Source of the DNA: Streptomyces canus
GTDB taxonomy: Bacteria; Actinomycetota; Actinomycetes; Streptomycetales; Streptomycetaceae
Assembly (NCBI RefSeq): GCF_041435015.1
Contig: NZ_CP107989.1
Location: forward strand, 6,882,001 to 6,946,000
DNA length: 64,000 nt
Direction: 5' to 3'
Part shown: positions 1 through 8,432 of the stretch, in pieces
Position numbering within the stretch: the stretch's first letter is position 1
Layout: every line of letters begins with the position of its first letter
Notes under the pieces: generated by a model
Told to the model about the DNA's origin: nothing
The model's database searches: none
What the model saw: the letters and a program-made list of their open reading frames with translations, nothing else
Position numbers and translations under genes: made by a program

Positions 1-1
1 A

Positions 2-46
2 GGCAACGTTCTGCGGCGCTTCCGCGACGAGAAGCCACTGGAGTAG
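2..46 (+). CDS. C-terminal end of an unidentified protein (partial)
   Basis: An open frame enters from the left edge and reads GNVLRRFRDEKPLE followed by TAG at 44-46. It is immediately followed by a strong hairpin at 63-98, which is what one expects at the end of a transcribed gene. Only 14 codons are visible, so the family cannot be named. It lies upstream of, and on the same strand as, the aldehyde dehydrogenase. Confidence 0.35.
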   Translation, partial: GNVLRRFRDEKPLE

Positions 47-62
47 CCCGCCCCTGCTGCCG

Positions 63-98
63 AAGGTGATGCGCTCCGCCAGCGGAGCGGATCACCTT
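63..98 (+). terminator. Strong hairpin, probable transcription terminator
   Basis: AAGGTGATGCGCTCCGC at 63-79 faces GCGGAGCGGATCACCTT at 82-98, giving a 17-bp stem with one mismatch and a two-base loop. It has no U-run, as is common for Streptomyces terminators. It lies just after the stop of the truncated upstream gene. The stretch from here to 365 shows no convincing gene. Confidence 0.6.
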
Positions 99-365
99 CC
101 GAAATCCGGCTGCGCATCCAGCACATGGAGCAGGGGCACAGGCCACTCCCTGCGGCGGCTTCCGCGCTCCCGATACCCGGCACCGCTCTGGTGCTTGGCA
201 GGAGTCGGGGCAAGTGGGAAAGCCGGTCAAAGTCGCCGCCGTGCTGGTGCTGCCGTCCTCATTCCCCGTCCATCTGGCCCAGCGGCTGTCGTCCGACGTC
301 GCCCCCCAGGCAGCCGAAGCCAAAGAAGCACGCGAGGAACCACCAATGTGCCGACTGGAGACCCA

Positions 366-1805
366 GTGACCACCGTTCTGCGCACGCTGCGAAACTACAT
401 CGGCGGCGAGTACCTGGCCGCCGCCGACGGGCAGACCATCGAGATCGTCAACCCGGTGACCGGCGAGTCCTACGCGACCTCGCCGCTGTCCGGCCGGGAG
501 GACGTCGACGCCGCCATGGCCGCGGCCGCGGCCGCGTTCCCGGCGTGGCGCGACACCACCCCGGCCGAGCGACAGCGCCTGCTGCTGAAGATCGCGGATG
601 CTTTCGAGGCGAGGGCCGGGGAACTCGTCGCCGTCGAGTCCGAGAACACCGGCAAGCCCCTGGGGCTGACGGCGAGCGAAGAGGTGCCACCGATGGTGGA
701 CCAGATCCGCTTTTTCGCCGGCGCCGCGCGCCTGCTGGAGGGCCGATCGGCCGGTGAGTACATGGACGGCATGACCTCCATCGTCAGGCGTGAGCCCGTC
801 GGGGTCTGCGCGCAGGTCGCACCGTGGAACTACCCGATGATGATGGCAGTCTGGAAGTTCGCCCCGGCGCTCGCCGCAGGCAACACGGTGGTCCTGAAGC
901 CGTCGGACACCACCCCGGCCTCTACCCTGCTGATGGCCGCGATCATCGGGTCCATCCTGCCCAAGGGCGTCTTCAACGTCGTCTGCGGTGACCGCGACAC
1001 CGGCAACCTGATGGTTGAACACCCCACACCGGCGATGGTCTCCATCACCGGCTCCGTACGAGCCGGCAGGCAAGTCGCCGAGTCCGCGGCCAGGGACGTC
1101 AAGCGCGTCCACCTGGAGCTGGGCGGCAAGGCGCCGGTCGTCGTATTCGCCGACGCCGACATCGCCCAGGCGGTCGAGTGCATCTCGGTGGCCGGCTTCT
1201 TCAACGCCGGTCAGGACTGCACGGCCGCGACCCGCGTCCTCGTGCAGGAGTCGGTTCACGACGAGTTCGTGACGGCGCTGGCGAGGGCCGCCACCGGCAC
1301 AAAGACCGGCCGACCCGACGACCCGGACGTTCTGTACGGACCGCTCAACAACGCCAACCAGCTCACGCAGGTCTCCGGCTTCATCGAGCGTCTGCCCGCC
1401 CACGCCAAGATCGAGGCAGGCGGCCATGGCGTCGGCAACAAGGGCTATTTCTACGCCCCCACCGTCGTCTCCGGCCTCAAGCAGGACGACGAGATCATCC
1501 AAAACGAGGTGTTCGGCCCGGTCATCACCGTCCAGCCCTTTCGCAACGAGGCACAGGCCCTGGAATACGCCAACGGCGTCGACTACGCCCTGGCCTCGTC
1601 GGTGTGGACCAAGGACCACGCACGCGCGATGCGCATGTCCAAGACGCTGGACTTCGGCTGTGTGTGGATCAACACCCACATCCCACTGGTCGCCGAGATG
1701 CCCCACGGCGGCTTCAAACAATCCGGCTACGGCAAGGATCTGTCCGCGTACGGCTTCGAGGACTACACCCGTATCAAGCACGTCATGACGTCACTGGACG
1801 CGTGA
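366..1805 (+). CDS. NAD-dependent aldehyde dehydrogenase, probably gamma-aminobutyraldehyde dehydrogenase type
   Basis: A cytoplasmic enzyme of 479 residues, the usual length of the aldehyde dehydrogenase superfamily. It would oxidise an aldehyde to a carboxylate with NAD. Visible motifs are PWNYPMMMAVWKFAPALAAG (the conserved PWN segment), VVLKPSDTTP, the general-base glutamate in LELGGK (about residue 251), the nucleophile cysteine in GQDC (about residue 285) and the late FGPV motif. The GTG at 366 is preferred because GGAG lies five bases upstream and the family N-terminus (IGGEYLAAADG) begins about a dozen residues in. An in-frame ATG further upstream would add 100 residues of low-complexity arginine-rich sequence with no family match. 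Overall similarity suggests the aminobutyraldehyde (putrescine breakdown) branch, but betaine-aldehyde or other substrates cannot be excluded. Confidence 0.88.
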   Translation: MTTVLRTLRNYIGGEYLAAADGQTIEIVNPVTGESYATSPLSGREDVDAAMAAAAAAFPAWRDTTPAERQRLLLKIADAFEARAGELVAVESENTGKPLGLTASEEVPPMVDQIRFFAGAARLLEGRSAGEYMDGMTSIVRREPVGVCAQVAPWNYPMMMAVWKFAPALAAGNTVVLKPSDTTPASTLLMAAIIGSILPKGVFNVVCGDRDTGNLMVEHPTPAMVSITGSVRAGRQVAESAARDVKRVHLELGGKAPVVVFADADIAQAVECISVAGFFNAGQDCTAATRVLVQESVHDEFVTALARAATGTKTGRPDDPDVLYGPLNNANQLTQVSGFIERLPAHAKIEAGGHGVGNKGYFYAPTVVSGLKQDDEIIQNEVFGPVITVQPFRNEAQALEYANGVDYALASSVWTKDHARAMRMSKTLDFGCVWINTHIPLVAEMPHGGFKQSGYGKDLSAYGFEDYTRIKHVMTSLDA

Positions 1806-2223
1806 CGCCCGCGCCGACGCTGCCAGTGCCGAGCCGGATCGCCTAGCCGGGATCCCGACATCCGCCCGAAGTGAGGAAGGGATCCGCTGCAGAGGAGTTC
1901 GAGAACCCCTCTGAACTGGAGCAACGTCCAGGGAGCCGGGTTCTCCTCGTCCATCCTGGACGCGTTCGGGACGCAAGGATAGAAGCAGACCGGGCGGAGC
2001 ATCTGCGCAAGGGAAGGGGAATCCGCTGCGCCATGCTTCGACCGCGTCCGCTGAGCTGGAGCGACGCCGAGGATTCCGTATCGGGCAGGTCTCCCAATGA
2101 GCGGTAGGGACCGTGTAGGGACCGCAAGGACAGGAACCAACCGACAAGGACCGCGCAGGACCGACGCAGGTGCACGCGTCTGACCTGCAAGAACGGTGTG
2201 AATCGGCATGGATCGGCAAGGGC

Positions 2224-2287
2224 CGCCAAGATCCTCAATGGACTCATAATCCGTCGGCCGTGGGTTCGAGTCCCACCCGCCCCACCA
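2224..2287 (+). repeat. att-like direct repeat carrying the 3' half of a CAT-anticodon tRNA (copy 1)
   Basis: A 64-bp sequence recurs at 12152-12215 with a single mismatch. Its last 48 bases are the 3' half of a tRNA: the anticodon loop CTCATAA (anticodon CAT), a T-arm with GGTTCGAGTCC, the 3' acceptor strand CCGCCCC and an encoded CCA. The complementary GGGGCGG acceptor strand is absent upstream, so it is not an intact tRNA gene. Sequence upstream of the repeat is also similar in both copies (for example GCGTCTGACCTG followed by an AGAACGG or AAAACGG run). tRNA 3' ends are the classic integration sites of actinomycete integrative elements and phages, so this is read as an att site scar. Confidence 0.7.
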
Positions 2288-2618
2288 CTCGCTACGCGAG
2301 CAGAATCGATCTGACCAGCAACTTAGCTGGAGGGTCGGGCGAGTTGAGGGTCGTGGCGGCCCTGTCGCGATCATGATTTCATGATCGTCTGGACAGATTC
2401 TGGACGCCGATTCCGGTCAAGTCGGGCATGGCGCCTATGTGGTATTCGTGTCGACGTCGAGCAGCTCTTCGCCGCCTCGCCGCGTGGCGGGAAGCGGCTC
2501 ATGGGAACGCCCCGACATCCAGCGCACTTCCCTCGCGTGGTCTGTTTGTGATCGATGGCTGCGCCCAATGTTGGTGATGTATCTTGGGCACATACATCGT
2601 GGATGTTGGAGGTGTCCG
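2288..2618. other. Intergenic stretch between the att-like repeat and vapB
   Basis: No gene is recognised here. A segment near 2392-2425 (GTCTGGACAGATTCTGGACG) resembles one near 12568-12600 that follows the second repeat copy, which extends the duplicated neighbourhood beyond the 64-bp core. The only clear regulatory feature is the inverted repeat at 2576-2598. Confidence 0.4.
2576..2598 (+). promoter_or_regulatory. Inverted repeat upstream of vapBC, candidate VapB operator
   Basis: GATGTAT at 2576-2582 and ATACATC at 2592-2598 form a perfect 7-bp inverted repeat with a 9-base spacer, ending 20 bases before the vapB start. Toxin-antitoxin operons are usually autoregulated by the antitoxin binding such a palindrome. 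The second vapBC operon in this window also has an A/T-rich TGTATAT palindrome, which supports the reading. Confidence 0.5.
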
Positions 2619-2852
2619 ATGTCCGTCACGCAGATTGATCTCGACGACGAGGCGCTGGCCGAGGCCATGCGGCTCATGGGCGTCACGACGAAGAAGGAGA
2701 CCGTCAACGCGGCCCTTCGGGACTACGTGGCGCGGATCAAGCGGCTTGAGGCTGCGGAGAAGCTGGCCGCGCGGGGTGCGCGTGGAGAGTTCGAGCAGGC
2801 CGCGGCGGCGCATGACGCGGAGAAGCGTGCGCGACGCGAGGCCTTCGAGTGA
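2619..2852 (+). CDS. vapB: VapB-family antitoxin
   Basis: A 77-residue antitoxin predicted to bind and inhibit the VapC ribonuclease encoded next to it and to repress their promoter. The N-terminal half (TQIDLDDEALAEAMRLMG followed by TTKKETVNAALR) is a ribbon-helix-helix DNA-binding segment typical of VapB. The charged C-terminal half would thread into the toxin. The start at 2619 is chosen because the family begins with the short beta strand VTQIDLD; upstream in-frame ATGs only add unrelated sequence. The TGA stop overlaps the GTG start of vapC, so the pair is translationally coupled. It is paralogous to the antitoxin at 21420-21635. Confidence 0.85.
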   Translation: MSVTQIDLDDEALAEAMRLMGVTTKKETVNAALRDYVARIKRLEAAEKLAARGARGEFEQAAAAHDAEKRARREAFE

Positions 2853-3301
2853 TCACGTATCTGGTGGACACTTCGGCTCTGTGGCACCTGTTTCGCACCC
2901 CAGGCGCATTGCGGCCCTGGGAGGGACACATTGCCGCCGGGGTGTTCCACCTCTGCGAGCCGACACGTGCCGAATTTCTCTACTCGGCAACCAGTCCGTC
3001 CCATCGGGATGAGCTCGCAGAGGAACTGGACGCGCTCTGCTTGCTCTCTCCGGTTCCGAAGAACGCCTGGCGTTGGGTCGACACCGCCCAGTACAAGCTG
3101 ACCCAGCGGGGCCAGCATCGGGCGGCTGGAGCGATCGACCTGTTGGTGTGCGCGACGGCTGTGCACCATGGGCACACTGTCCTCCACGTGGACAATGACT
3201 TCGCGACAGTGGCCGGAGTCCTCAAGGAAGTTGAGCAGCGCGACGTACGGGTCTGGTCAGCTGAGAGATTCAAATTGTCGAGACCCGATGGGACTGGCTG
3301 A
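2849..3301 (+). CDS. vapC: VapC-family toxin, PIN-domain ribonuclease
   Basis: A PIN-domain nuclease of 150 residues, expected to cleave RNA with divalent metal when released from VapB. The conserved acidic residues are visible: Asp in LVDTSAL (about residue 7), Glu in TRAEFLY (about 41), Asp in GAIDLLVCATA (about 97) and Asp in LHVDNDF (about 115). The GTG start overlaps the antitoxin stop by four bases. The gene lies inside the segment bounded by the two tRNA-derived repeats, where an addiction module could stabilise the island. Confidence 0.87.
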   Translation: MITYLVDTSALWHLFRTPGALRPWEGHIAAGVFHLCEPTRAEFLYSATSPSHRDELAEELDALCLLSPVPKNAWRWVDTAQYKLTQRGQHRAAGAIDLLVCATAVHHGHTVLHVDNDFATVAGVLKEVEQRDVRVWSAERFKLSRPDGTG

Positions 3302-3632
3302 TCGATGGCCGGGCTGCGGGTTCCTGGCTGTCCCTTGCCGCTGGTCAGGTCGTCGGCGAACCTTTCGAAGACCTCACGCTGCCACCAGAACACGTCGGTG
3401 TCAGGGAAGCTCGAGAGCTCACCGGTCGGTCGATGGGGAAAAAATAGGTCATTGTTGACCTTCACCAACGCGGAGCCATTTTGTCCGGTTCGGTTGAGCC
3501 GGAGTGCCTTCCGCGGGGTGCGCGTAGAACTGTGAGTCGACTACGGCCTTCGCTTCGAAGCGCACCACGGAGCCGAAGATCCCCCCGTCTGCTTGGTTCT
3601 CGGGAGATCATTCGAGGTGCCGGTGTCTCTGC
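3302..3632. other. Spacer between vapC and the conflict operon, possible gene remnant
   Basis: No complete gene is visible. On the minus strand a stretch ending near 3468 starts MVKVNNDLFFPHRPTGELSS and runs for about 55 plausible codons before it becomes antisense to vapC. It may be the start of a decayed gene, but no family is recognised. The operon on the minus strand ends at 3633, converging on vapC. Confidence 0.3.
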
Positions 3633-4643
3633 CTACGATCCGAGTCCGTCGAAGGCGGCTCGGCAGCGCAGCCGCACGGGTTCGGGCACCGGCGGCAGCG
3701 CTGTGACCTCGCCGTCCGAGATGACGGTGGTGAGCCGCTCGAAGGCTGAGAGCAGCGACCCCGACCGCCCGCCCTCGTCGCCGAACGTGGCGAGACTCTC
3801 CTCGTACGCGTAGTGCGGCCGGTACGGGATCTCGACGCGCCCCCAGTAGTCGGCCGCGTCCTCGCGGCTCAGCCCTGTCGGCACCCCCTCGAAGGCTTCC
3901 CTGGCCGCCGTCCGTCCGGCGTCAGCCCGCTGTTTCTCACCGTCGTCGACCCTCATGGGCACGGGCAGCACACGGGTTACGCGCCGGAGGTGGTGCCGTG
4001 CCACATCGTGCGCCACAGAGGCCGCGCCTTCCAGGGACTGTCGGGTGAGCGTGAAGCAGTCCACCAGGACGTCGGGCATCTGGACGGTGCAGATGTTCGC
4101 GATGTCCGACAGTCCTGTCCTGCTGTCGATGAGCACGTAGTCGTATGTCGCCTTCATGTCGTCGCGCAGTGCGTCCAGGAACAGGCTGCCGCCGAGCCGT
4201 TCGTAGAAGTTGTCCCAGTCGAAGGTGCTCACTGCCGCACCGTAGGCACGGTTCTGACGCCCGGCGGAGAGGAGGTCGAGCGACCCGCTGTCCGCGAACG
4301 GCGCCCCGAAGGCCGTGGCGTCCACAGACAACGCGTGGGGTTCGACGCTGGCGTAGGGGAGGTGCCAGGAGTCGGAGCGTGGGATGTCGCTGGAGCCGAC
4401 GGCTGCGAAGGAGTAGTCCTGGAGCAGGTCGATCACACCGGTAGTGGCGGCCAGCCCACCCGGATCGAGGAACGGGTGGAAGTAGCGGTGCAGCCCGGGA
4501 GCCTCCAGGTCCCAGTCGACTGCGAGGACACGTTTGCCGTTGGCGGCAAGGATCCACGCGATGTTGGCCAGGGCCATGGTGCGACCGGCGCCGCCCTTGT
4601 ACGAGTAGAAGGTGACGATACGGCCGGGACGGGTGTTCGTCAT
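3633..4643 (-). CDS. KGG-motif variant ParA/MinD-like ATPase
   Basis: A P-loop ATPase of 336 residues in the SIMIBI (MinD/ParA) class. The deviant Walker A is FYSYKGGAGRT near residues 12-22, with the second lysine of the classical KGGVGKT replaced by arginine (the KGGVGR variant). It is followed by RVLAVDWDLEAPGLHRYF, the usual aspartate-rich switch, and by DYVLIDSRTGLSD, a Walker B-like strand. In actinobacteria this variant family accompanies FxsC/TIR-like and effector-associated proteins. It is the last gene of the five-gene operon; its ATG shares one base with the TGA of the preceding vWA-FxsC gene. The upstream in-frame extension is rejected because it is low-complexity antisense of that gene. 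Its role in the complex, perhaps nucleotide-dependent signalling or assembly, is inference. Confidence 0.82.
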   Translation of the reverse strand: MTNTRPGRIVTFYSYKGGAGRTMALANIAWILAANGKRVLAVDWDLEAPGLHRYFHPFLDPGGLAATTGVIDLLQDYSFAAVGSSDIPRSDSWHLPYASVEPHALSVDATAFGAPFADSGSLDLLSAGRQNRAYGAAVSTFDWDNFYERLGGSLFLDALRDDMKATYDYVLIDSRTGLSDIANICTVQMPDVLVDCFTLTRQSLEGAASVAHDVARHHLRRVTRVLPVPMRVDDGEKQRADAGRTAAREAFEGVPTGLSREDAADYWGRVEIPYRPHYAYEESLATFGDEGGRSGSLLSAFERLTTVISDGEVTALPPVPEPVRLRCRAAFDGLGS

Positions 4644-7504
4644 CACTCCCCCTCCCCGTCGGATCTCAGGTCCGAGAACGGGTCGGAAGGGCCCGTCAGG
4701 CGAGGCCGGGGCACGTGCGTACCCGGAGGCGGATGGGCCTCCGCGTGCTTGAGGTACTGCCGGGTGATGTGGGCCACGACGGCGGGAAGCACATCGGTGA
4801 AGGCTTTGAGAGTGGGTACGCCATTGACCGCGATGCGCACATCTGTGCGGCGGCCTCGATCCGCGATCTGCGGAAGCGTACGCTCCAACTCCTCGGAGAG
4901 TCTGCGCCCGTCCTCGCCGTGGTTCTGCAGATCCGCACGGCTCCAGGGGACGATCATGCTCACCCAGGGCCGCGAGTTCGCGTCGAAGGCCTGCAGTCTG
5001 AGCCTGCGTCCCTCGTCGGCGAGGGCCCACCTGTCCAGCAGGAGGATGTCGGGACTGGCGGACCTCGCCTCCTGCTCCCCGGACTTCGCGCTCTCGGCCG
5101 GTTCGTCATCGAAGGAGGAGACGGTGACGCGGTAATCGAGCGACCGGACGAGATCCTCCGCGAGGTTCACCAGCGGACGGGTGGACTCCGCGTGGTAGGG
5201 GTTCCAGTCCTGGGCGTCCTCGCCGTAGGGCCGCACGTCACGGTCGTCCGGGATGTCGTCCTGCGTGGGTGCCGCCACGACGAGGCGGATGTGCCGAGGG
5301 CCCGTACCCTGCGGTTTGAAGGCGCTCGGGGTGTTCTCGTACGCCCGTGGACGGCCGCTCGGCAGGGGTGATTCGTGCGCGGCCTCCACGATGCGCCGGG
5401 CCAGATGGAGGACGACCTCCTCGTACTCGTCGCGCAGTCTGCTGAGCTTGATCAGCCCGTAGAGGCCGTTGGTCGCGTAGCGATCGCCGTACCCCGCCTG
5501 ATCGACGTGGATGTGACGCACGGAGTCGGGAAGCGCGCTGTGGTCGACACGCGTCCACAGCGCGGGAACGATCGGGGAACCGACATCGACCCCGGTCGCT
5601 CGCGCATGCAGCACTCGCTCGTTGAACGCGAACCACTCCCTGCCGCACATCTCGCTCGTGAAGTAGCGCGGGGAGAACAAGGGCACCAGCACTCGGCATT
5701 TCGCGAGGTTCTCAGCGAGCTTTTCCGGCCATCCTTCCCCCGACCGCATTTCCCGGTCCATGAAGCCCGCGGGTGCGCCGGCCGGTAGATCCGTGAGCGC
5801 GTAGATGTGGTTGCACAGGTCTTTGAAGAACACGTTCACCCAGTGATCGGGATCCCCTGCTTCCGGACCCCAGGGCGGAGTATGGGCGTAACTCAGGAAG
5901 AAGTACGGTCGGATGTCGGCCCCATACCGTTCGCGTTGCCACGTGTCCACGACCCGTTCCCGTCCCGTCAGTGGCGGTCGGCCTCCCGCCGGCAGTCCCA
6001 GCAGCTCCTGCGTCCGGCGCCGCTCGTTGGCGAACGGCCGCTCCCCGGCCCGGTGTTGTGCGCGGACCAGCGGGTCGTACGCTACCGCAGGCAGTCGGCC
6101 CGGCCGCTCCGCACGCTCGATGGCCCGGTCCATACGCCGTACCTCGTGCACCGTCAGTTCCCGCTCCAGCTGTCCTCGCACCTCGTCCGGCACGATCAGC
6201 TCGACCGGCCCGTCCCGGTCCGCGTCGATCGCGAAGAGCCCGCTGGTGAGGAGTTCAGCCACGTCGCCCACGGTGGCCTGAGGGACCAGCTCCTGGCGGA
6301 TCAGATGGAGCAGCCCCATGCCCAGTCGGCCGAACGGTGCGCACAGGACGGCGAGTCGGGCCGCCGCGGGGGACGCCGTTCGCAGGAACCCCTCGGCGGT
6401 GACACCGCCGGGTCGCCCTCGGGAACGGCTGCTCAGCCGTCCGCCGCGGGGCACCAGCACCGCTCCGCATCCCTCGGGGGCGCCCCGCATCAAGGTGCGG
6501 GACCAGCGGTCCAGGGAATGCGGCGACGTCGACAGCACCGGGACCGGCAGCCAGGCGCCGGTGTCCCCGGCCGGTTCGTCGTCCGGCAGCAACGGCGGGT
6601 CGAAGATCAGGTGCGGGCTCACCGCCCCCGGCGCCCCGGGCCGCACTCTCACAGATGGCAGGTCGAGGGCGGTCCTGCGCCAGAGCTTCGGGGGGAGCGG
6701 GTTGAGCAGGGCGACCGGTGTGGTCAGCGACCAGGCGCGGATCCGGCGCCACACCTCCGGCTCCCGCCAGCCCGGTGCGGCACAGTCGGACACGACGACG
6801 ACCAGCCGACGGGCGTCGGGGGAACGCGGTTCGTCGGGGCCTGTCAGCCTGCCCAGTCTGTCGCGGAGTTCGAGCCCCTCAGGGCCGAAGCCGAGTTCGC
6901 GCACCTGGAGGGTGCGGAAGGCTCCGAGGCGGTCCAGGAGGGAGGTGAAGTCTTCGACCAGGTCCTGCCACACCCGCATGGCAGGGGAGCGATCGACGAC
7001 CAGGACGAGGCCGAACCAGCGCTCCGGGGCCGGCCGGAACACGGGGATGAGCTCGCCGCTGCGGGCATAGCCGTCGACGGTGGCAGCGACGTCGAGGGCG
7101 GATCTGCGGCCCCGGGGCCACGGCCGTTTCCACGGCCTCAGGGCACGGGTCACCTCCTGGGGGAGCGGTAGTCCTGCTCCCTTCGGGGTGGCCACAGCAG
7201 CACCGGTTATGCGGGTACTCGCCCTGGCGAGACGTTCGTGCAGGGGCCGCCCGGCCTCCGGACCGGTCGCGGTGCCCGGGCCGTCCTTGCCGGTCGGTGC
7301 CACGGACGGCGGCACGGGAGCCCCGGCTGTCGGCTGCGGCGGTGAGACCTCGACTGGCGGGTCCGTCACGGCCTGGTTCATCCGTGCCGCCAACCAGAGC
7401 ACTTCGGCCAGAGCAGTGCCGTCCAGGTCGGGTGCCACGGCGTCGAGCGCGCGCACCACGCGCCCGAGTGGGTCCAGAGGACCCGTGGACCGGTCCTCAG
7501 GCAC
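4643..7504 (-). CDS. vWA-like (SAV_2336-type) protein fused to a FxsC/TIR-like domain
   Basis: A 953-residue multidomain protein. Residues about 165-350 form a von Willebrand A-like fold (WFGLVLVVDRSPAM, then RRLVVVVSDCAAPGW) with a degenerate metal site, DRSPA in place of DxSxS. Residues about 365-465 are a helical segment as in SAV_2336-type proteins. From about 533 a TIR-like/FxsC domain begins (PYFFLSYAHTPPWG) with SEMCGREW around residue 623, which matches the S-x-x-C-x-x-E pattern of catalytic TIR domains. A second alpha/beta domain follows (ILLLDRWAL, PWVSMIVPW). The GTG start overlaps the MoxR stop by eight bases. In VMAP ternary systems the vWA protein links the MoxR ATPase to the effector. 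Here the linker carries its own possible NAD-consuming effector, which is inferred from the motif only. Confidence 0.8.
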   Translation of the reverse strand: MPEDRSTGPLDPLGRVVRALDAVAPDLDGTALAEVLWLAARMNQAVTDPPVEVSPPQPTAGAPVPPSVAPTGKDGPGTATGPEAGRPLHERLARASTRITGAAVATPKGAGLPLPQEVTRALRPWKRPWPRGRRSALDVAATVDGYARSGELIPVFRPAPERWFGLVLVVDRSPAMRVWQDLVEDFTSLLDRLGAFRTLQVRELGFGPEGLELRDRLGRLTGPDEPRSPDARRLVVVVSDCAAPGWREPEVWRRIRAWSLTTPVALLNPLPPKLWRRTALDLPSVRVRPGAPGAVSPHLIFDPPLLPDDEPAGDTGAWLPVPVLSTSPHSLDRWSRTLMRGAPEGCGAVLVPRGGRLSSRSRGRPGGVTAEGFLRTASPAAARLAVLCAPFGRLGMGLLHLIRQELVPQATVGDVAELLTSGLFAIDADRDGPVELIVPDEVRGQLERELTVHEVRRMDRAIERAERPGRLPAVAYDPLVRAQHRAGERPFANERRRTQELLGLPAGGRPPLTGRERVVDTWQRERYGADIRPYFFLSYAHTPPWGPEAGDPDHWVNVFFKDLCNHIYALTDLPAGAPAGFMDREMRSGEGWPEKLAENLAKCRVLVPLFSPRYFTSEMCGREWFAFNERVLHARATGVDVGSPIVPALWTRVDHSALPDSVRHIHVDQAGYGDRYATNGLYGLIKLSRLRDEYEEVVLHLARRIVEAAHESPLPSGRPRAYENTPSAFKPQGTGPRHIRLVVAAPTQDDIPDDRDVRPYGEDAQDWNPYHAESTRPLVNLAEDLVRSLDYRVTVSSFDDEPAESAKSGEQEARSASPDILLLDRWALADEGRRLRLQAFDANSRPWVSMIVPWSRADLQNHGEDGRRLSEELERTLPQIADRGRRTDVRIAVNGVPTLKAFTDVLPAVVAHITRQYLKHAEAHPPPGTHVPRPRLTGPSDPFSDLRSDGEGE

Positions 7505-8432
7505 GGGACAGCTCGCGCAGGACCAGTTCCATGACCTCCTGCCGGTCGGCGTCGGTGAGAGCCGAGCCGTTCGTGAGCAGGTGTACGGCGTTCAGCAGCT
7601 GGTCGACGGCGAGGCTCCCGCCCGCCGTGACCCGGTTGACGAACTCCTGAACGAGGCGATCTACCACGGGCGCCTGCCCAGCGTCCGAGACAGGTCCCAG
7701 ATGGGCCTCGACCACGGCCCGAAGCGCCTCCACGGTGGGCTTCGGCATCGTGAAGCGGATGCATCTCCGCAGGAAGGCCGCCGGGAAGTCACGCTCGCCG
7801 TTGCTGGTCATCACGATGAACGGGAACTGGTCGCACTGGACCCGGCCCCGTTCGATCGCGGTGCGTGCGTCGCTGTCCCAAAGGCGGACGCGGACCACCT
7901 CCTCGGCGTAGCGGCCGAGTTCGGGAATCTCGTACGTACCGCGCTCCAGTACGTCGAGCAGATCGCTGGGCAGGTCGAGATCACTCTTGTCGATCTCGTC
8001 GATCAGCAGCGCCCTGGGCCGCGGCGAGGGGAGCAACGCGGTGCCCAGCGGCCCCAGTCGGAGGAAGGGGGCGATGTCGTCGTCGCCCTCCGGACCGGAC
8101 AGCCGCTGGGCGTGGATACGGCCGAGGGCGTCGTAGCGGTACAGCGCCTCGTTGAGCGTGCTGCGCGAGGTGATGTGCCAGCGCAGGGGCTCGCCCAGCT
8201 TCAGTTCGGCCGCGACCTGTTCGATCACTGTGGACTTCCCGGAGCCCGCCGGACCTGTCACCAGGAGGGGGCGACGCAGAGCCAGGGCCGCGTTCACCGC
8301 GGTGGCCAGGCCGGGCGGTGGCTGGAACTGCCGGTGCAAGGTCTGCCGAGGGAAGCTGCGCCATGGCGGCGGGGCGCCGAGTTCGACGTCACGAGGGATG
8401 CCGTCCCCGACGTAGTAGGGCTGCCAGGTCAT
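7497..8432 (-). CDS. MoxR-type AAA+ ATPase of a VMAP-like system
   Basis: An AAA+ ATPase of 311 residues. Walker A is GPAGSGKST (60-68), Walker B is ALLIDEIDK (141-149), sensor 1 is FIVMTSN and the arginine finger region is FLRRCIRF. The layout and the gap after Walker B match MoxR/RavA-type chaperone ATPases. The start is the ATG at 8432, which overlaps the stop of the caspase-VMAP gene as ATGA; the longer open frame upstream is antisense low-complexity sequence. Together with a vWA protein and a VMAP protein, MoxR ATPases form the known ternary conflict system core, where ATP hydrolysis is thought to control effector release. Confidence 0.85.
   Translation of the reverse strand: MTWQPYYVGDGIPRDVELGAPPPWRSFPRQTLHRQFQPPPGLATAVNAALALRRPLLVTGPAGSGKSTVIEQVAAELKLGEPLRWHITSRSTLNEALYRYDALGRIHAQRLSGPEGDDDIAPFLRLGPLGTALLPSPRPRALLIDEIDKSDLDLPSDLLDVLERGTYEIPELGRYAEEVVRVRLWDSDARTAIERGRVQCDQFPFIVMTSNGERDFPAAFLRRCIRFTMPKPTVEALRAVVEAHLGPVSDAGQAPVVDRLVQEFVNRVTAGGSLAVDQLLNAVHLLTNGSALTDADRQEVMELVLRELSRA

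Noticed and set aside
66..365. N-terminal extension of the aldehyde dehydrogenase from the ATG at 66
   Set aside because: The added 100 residues are arginine-rich and not part of the family, and the frame would start inside the terminator hairpin; the GTG at 366 has a ribosome site.
2224..2287. Functional tRNA gene with CAT anticodon
   Set aside because: Only the anticodon loop to CCA portion exists; the 5' acceptor strand and D-arm are missing in both copies.
1763..2374. Minus-strand frame of 203 codons containing GGWDSNPRPTDYES
   Set aside because: This is the well-known spurious translation of tRNA-derived sequence; it has no family character and crosses the att-like repeat.
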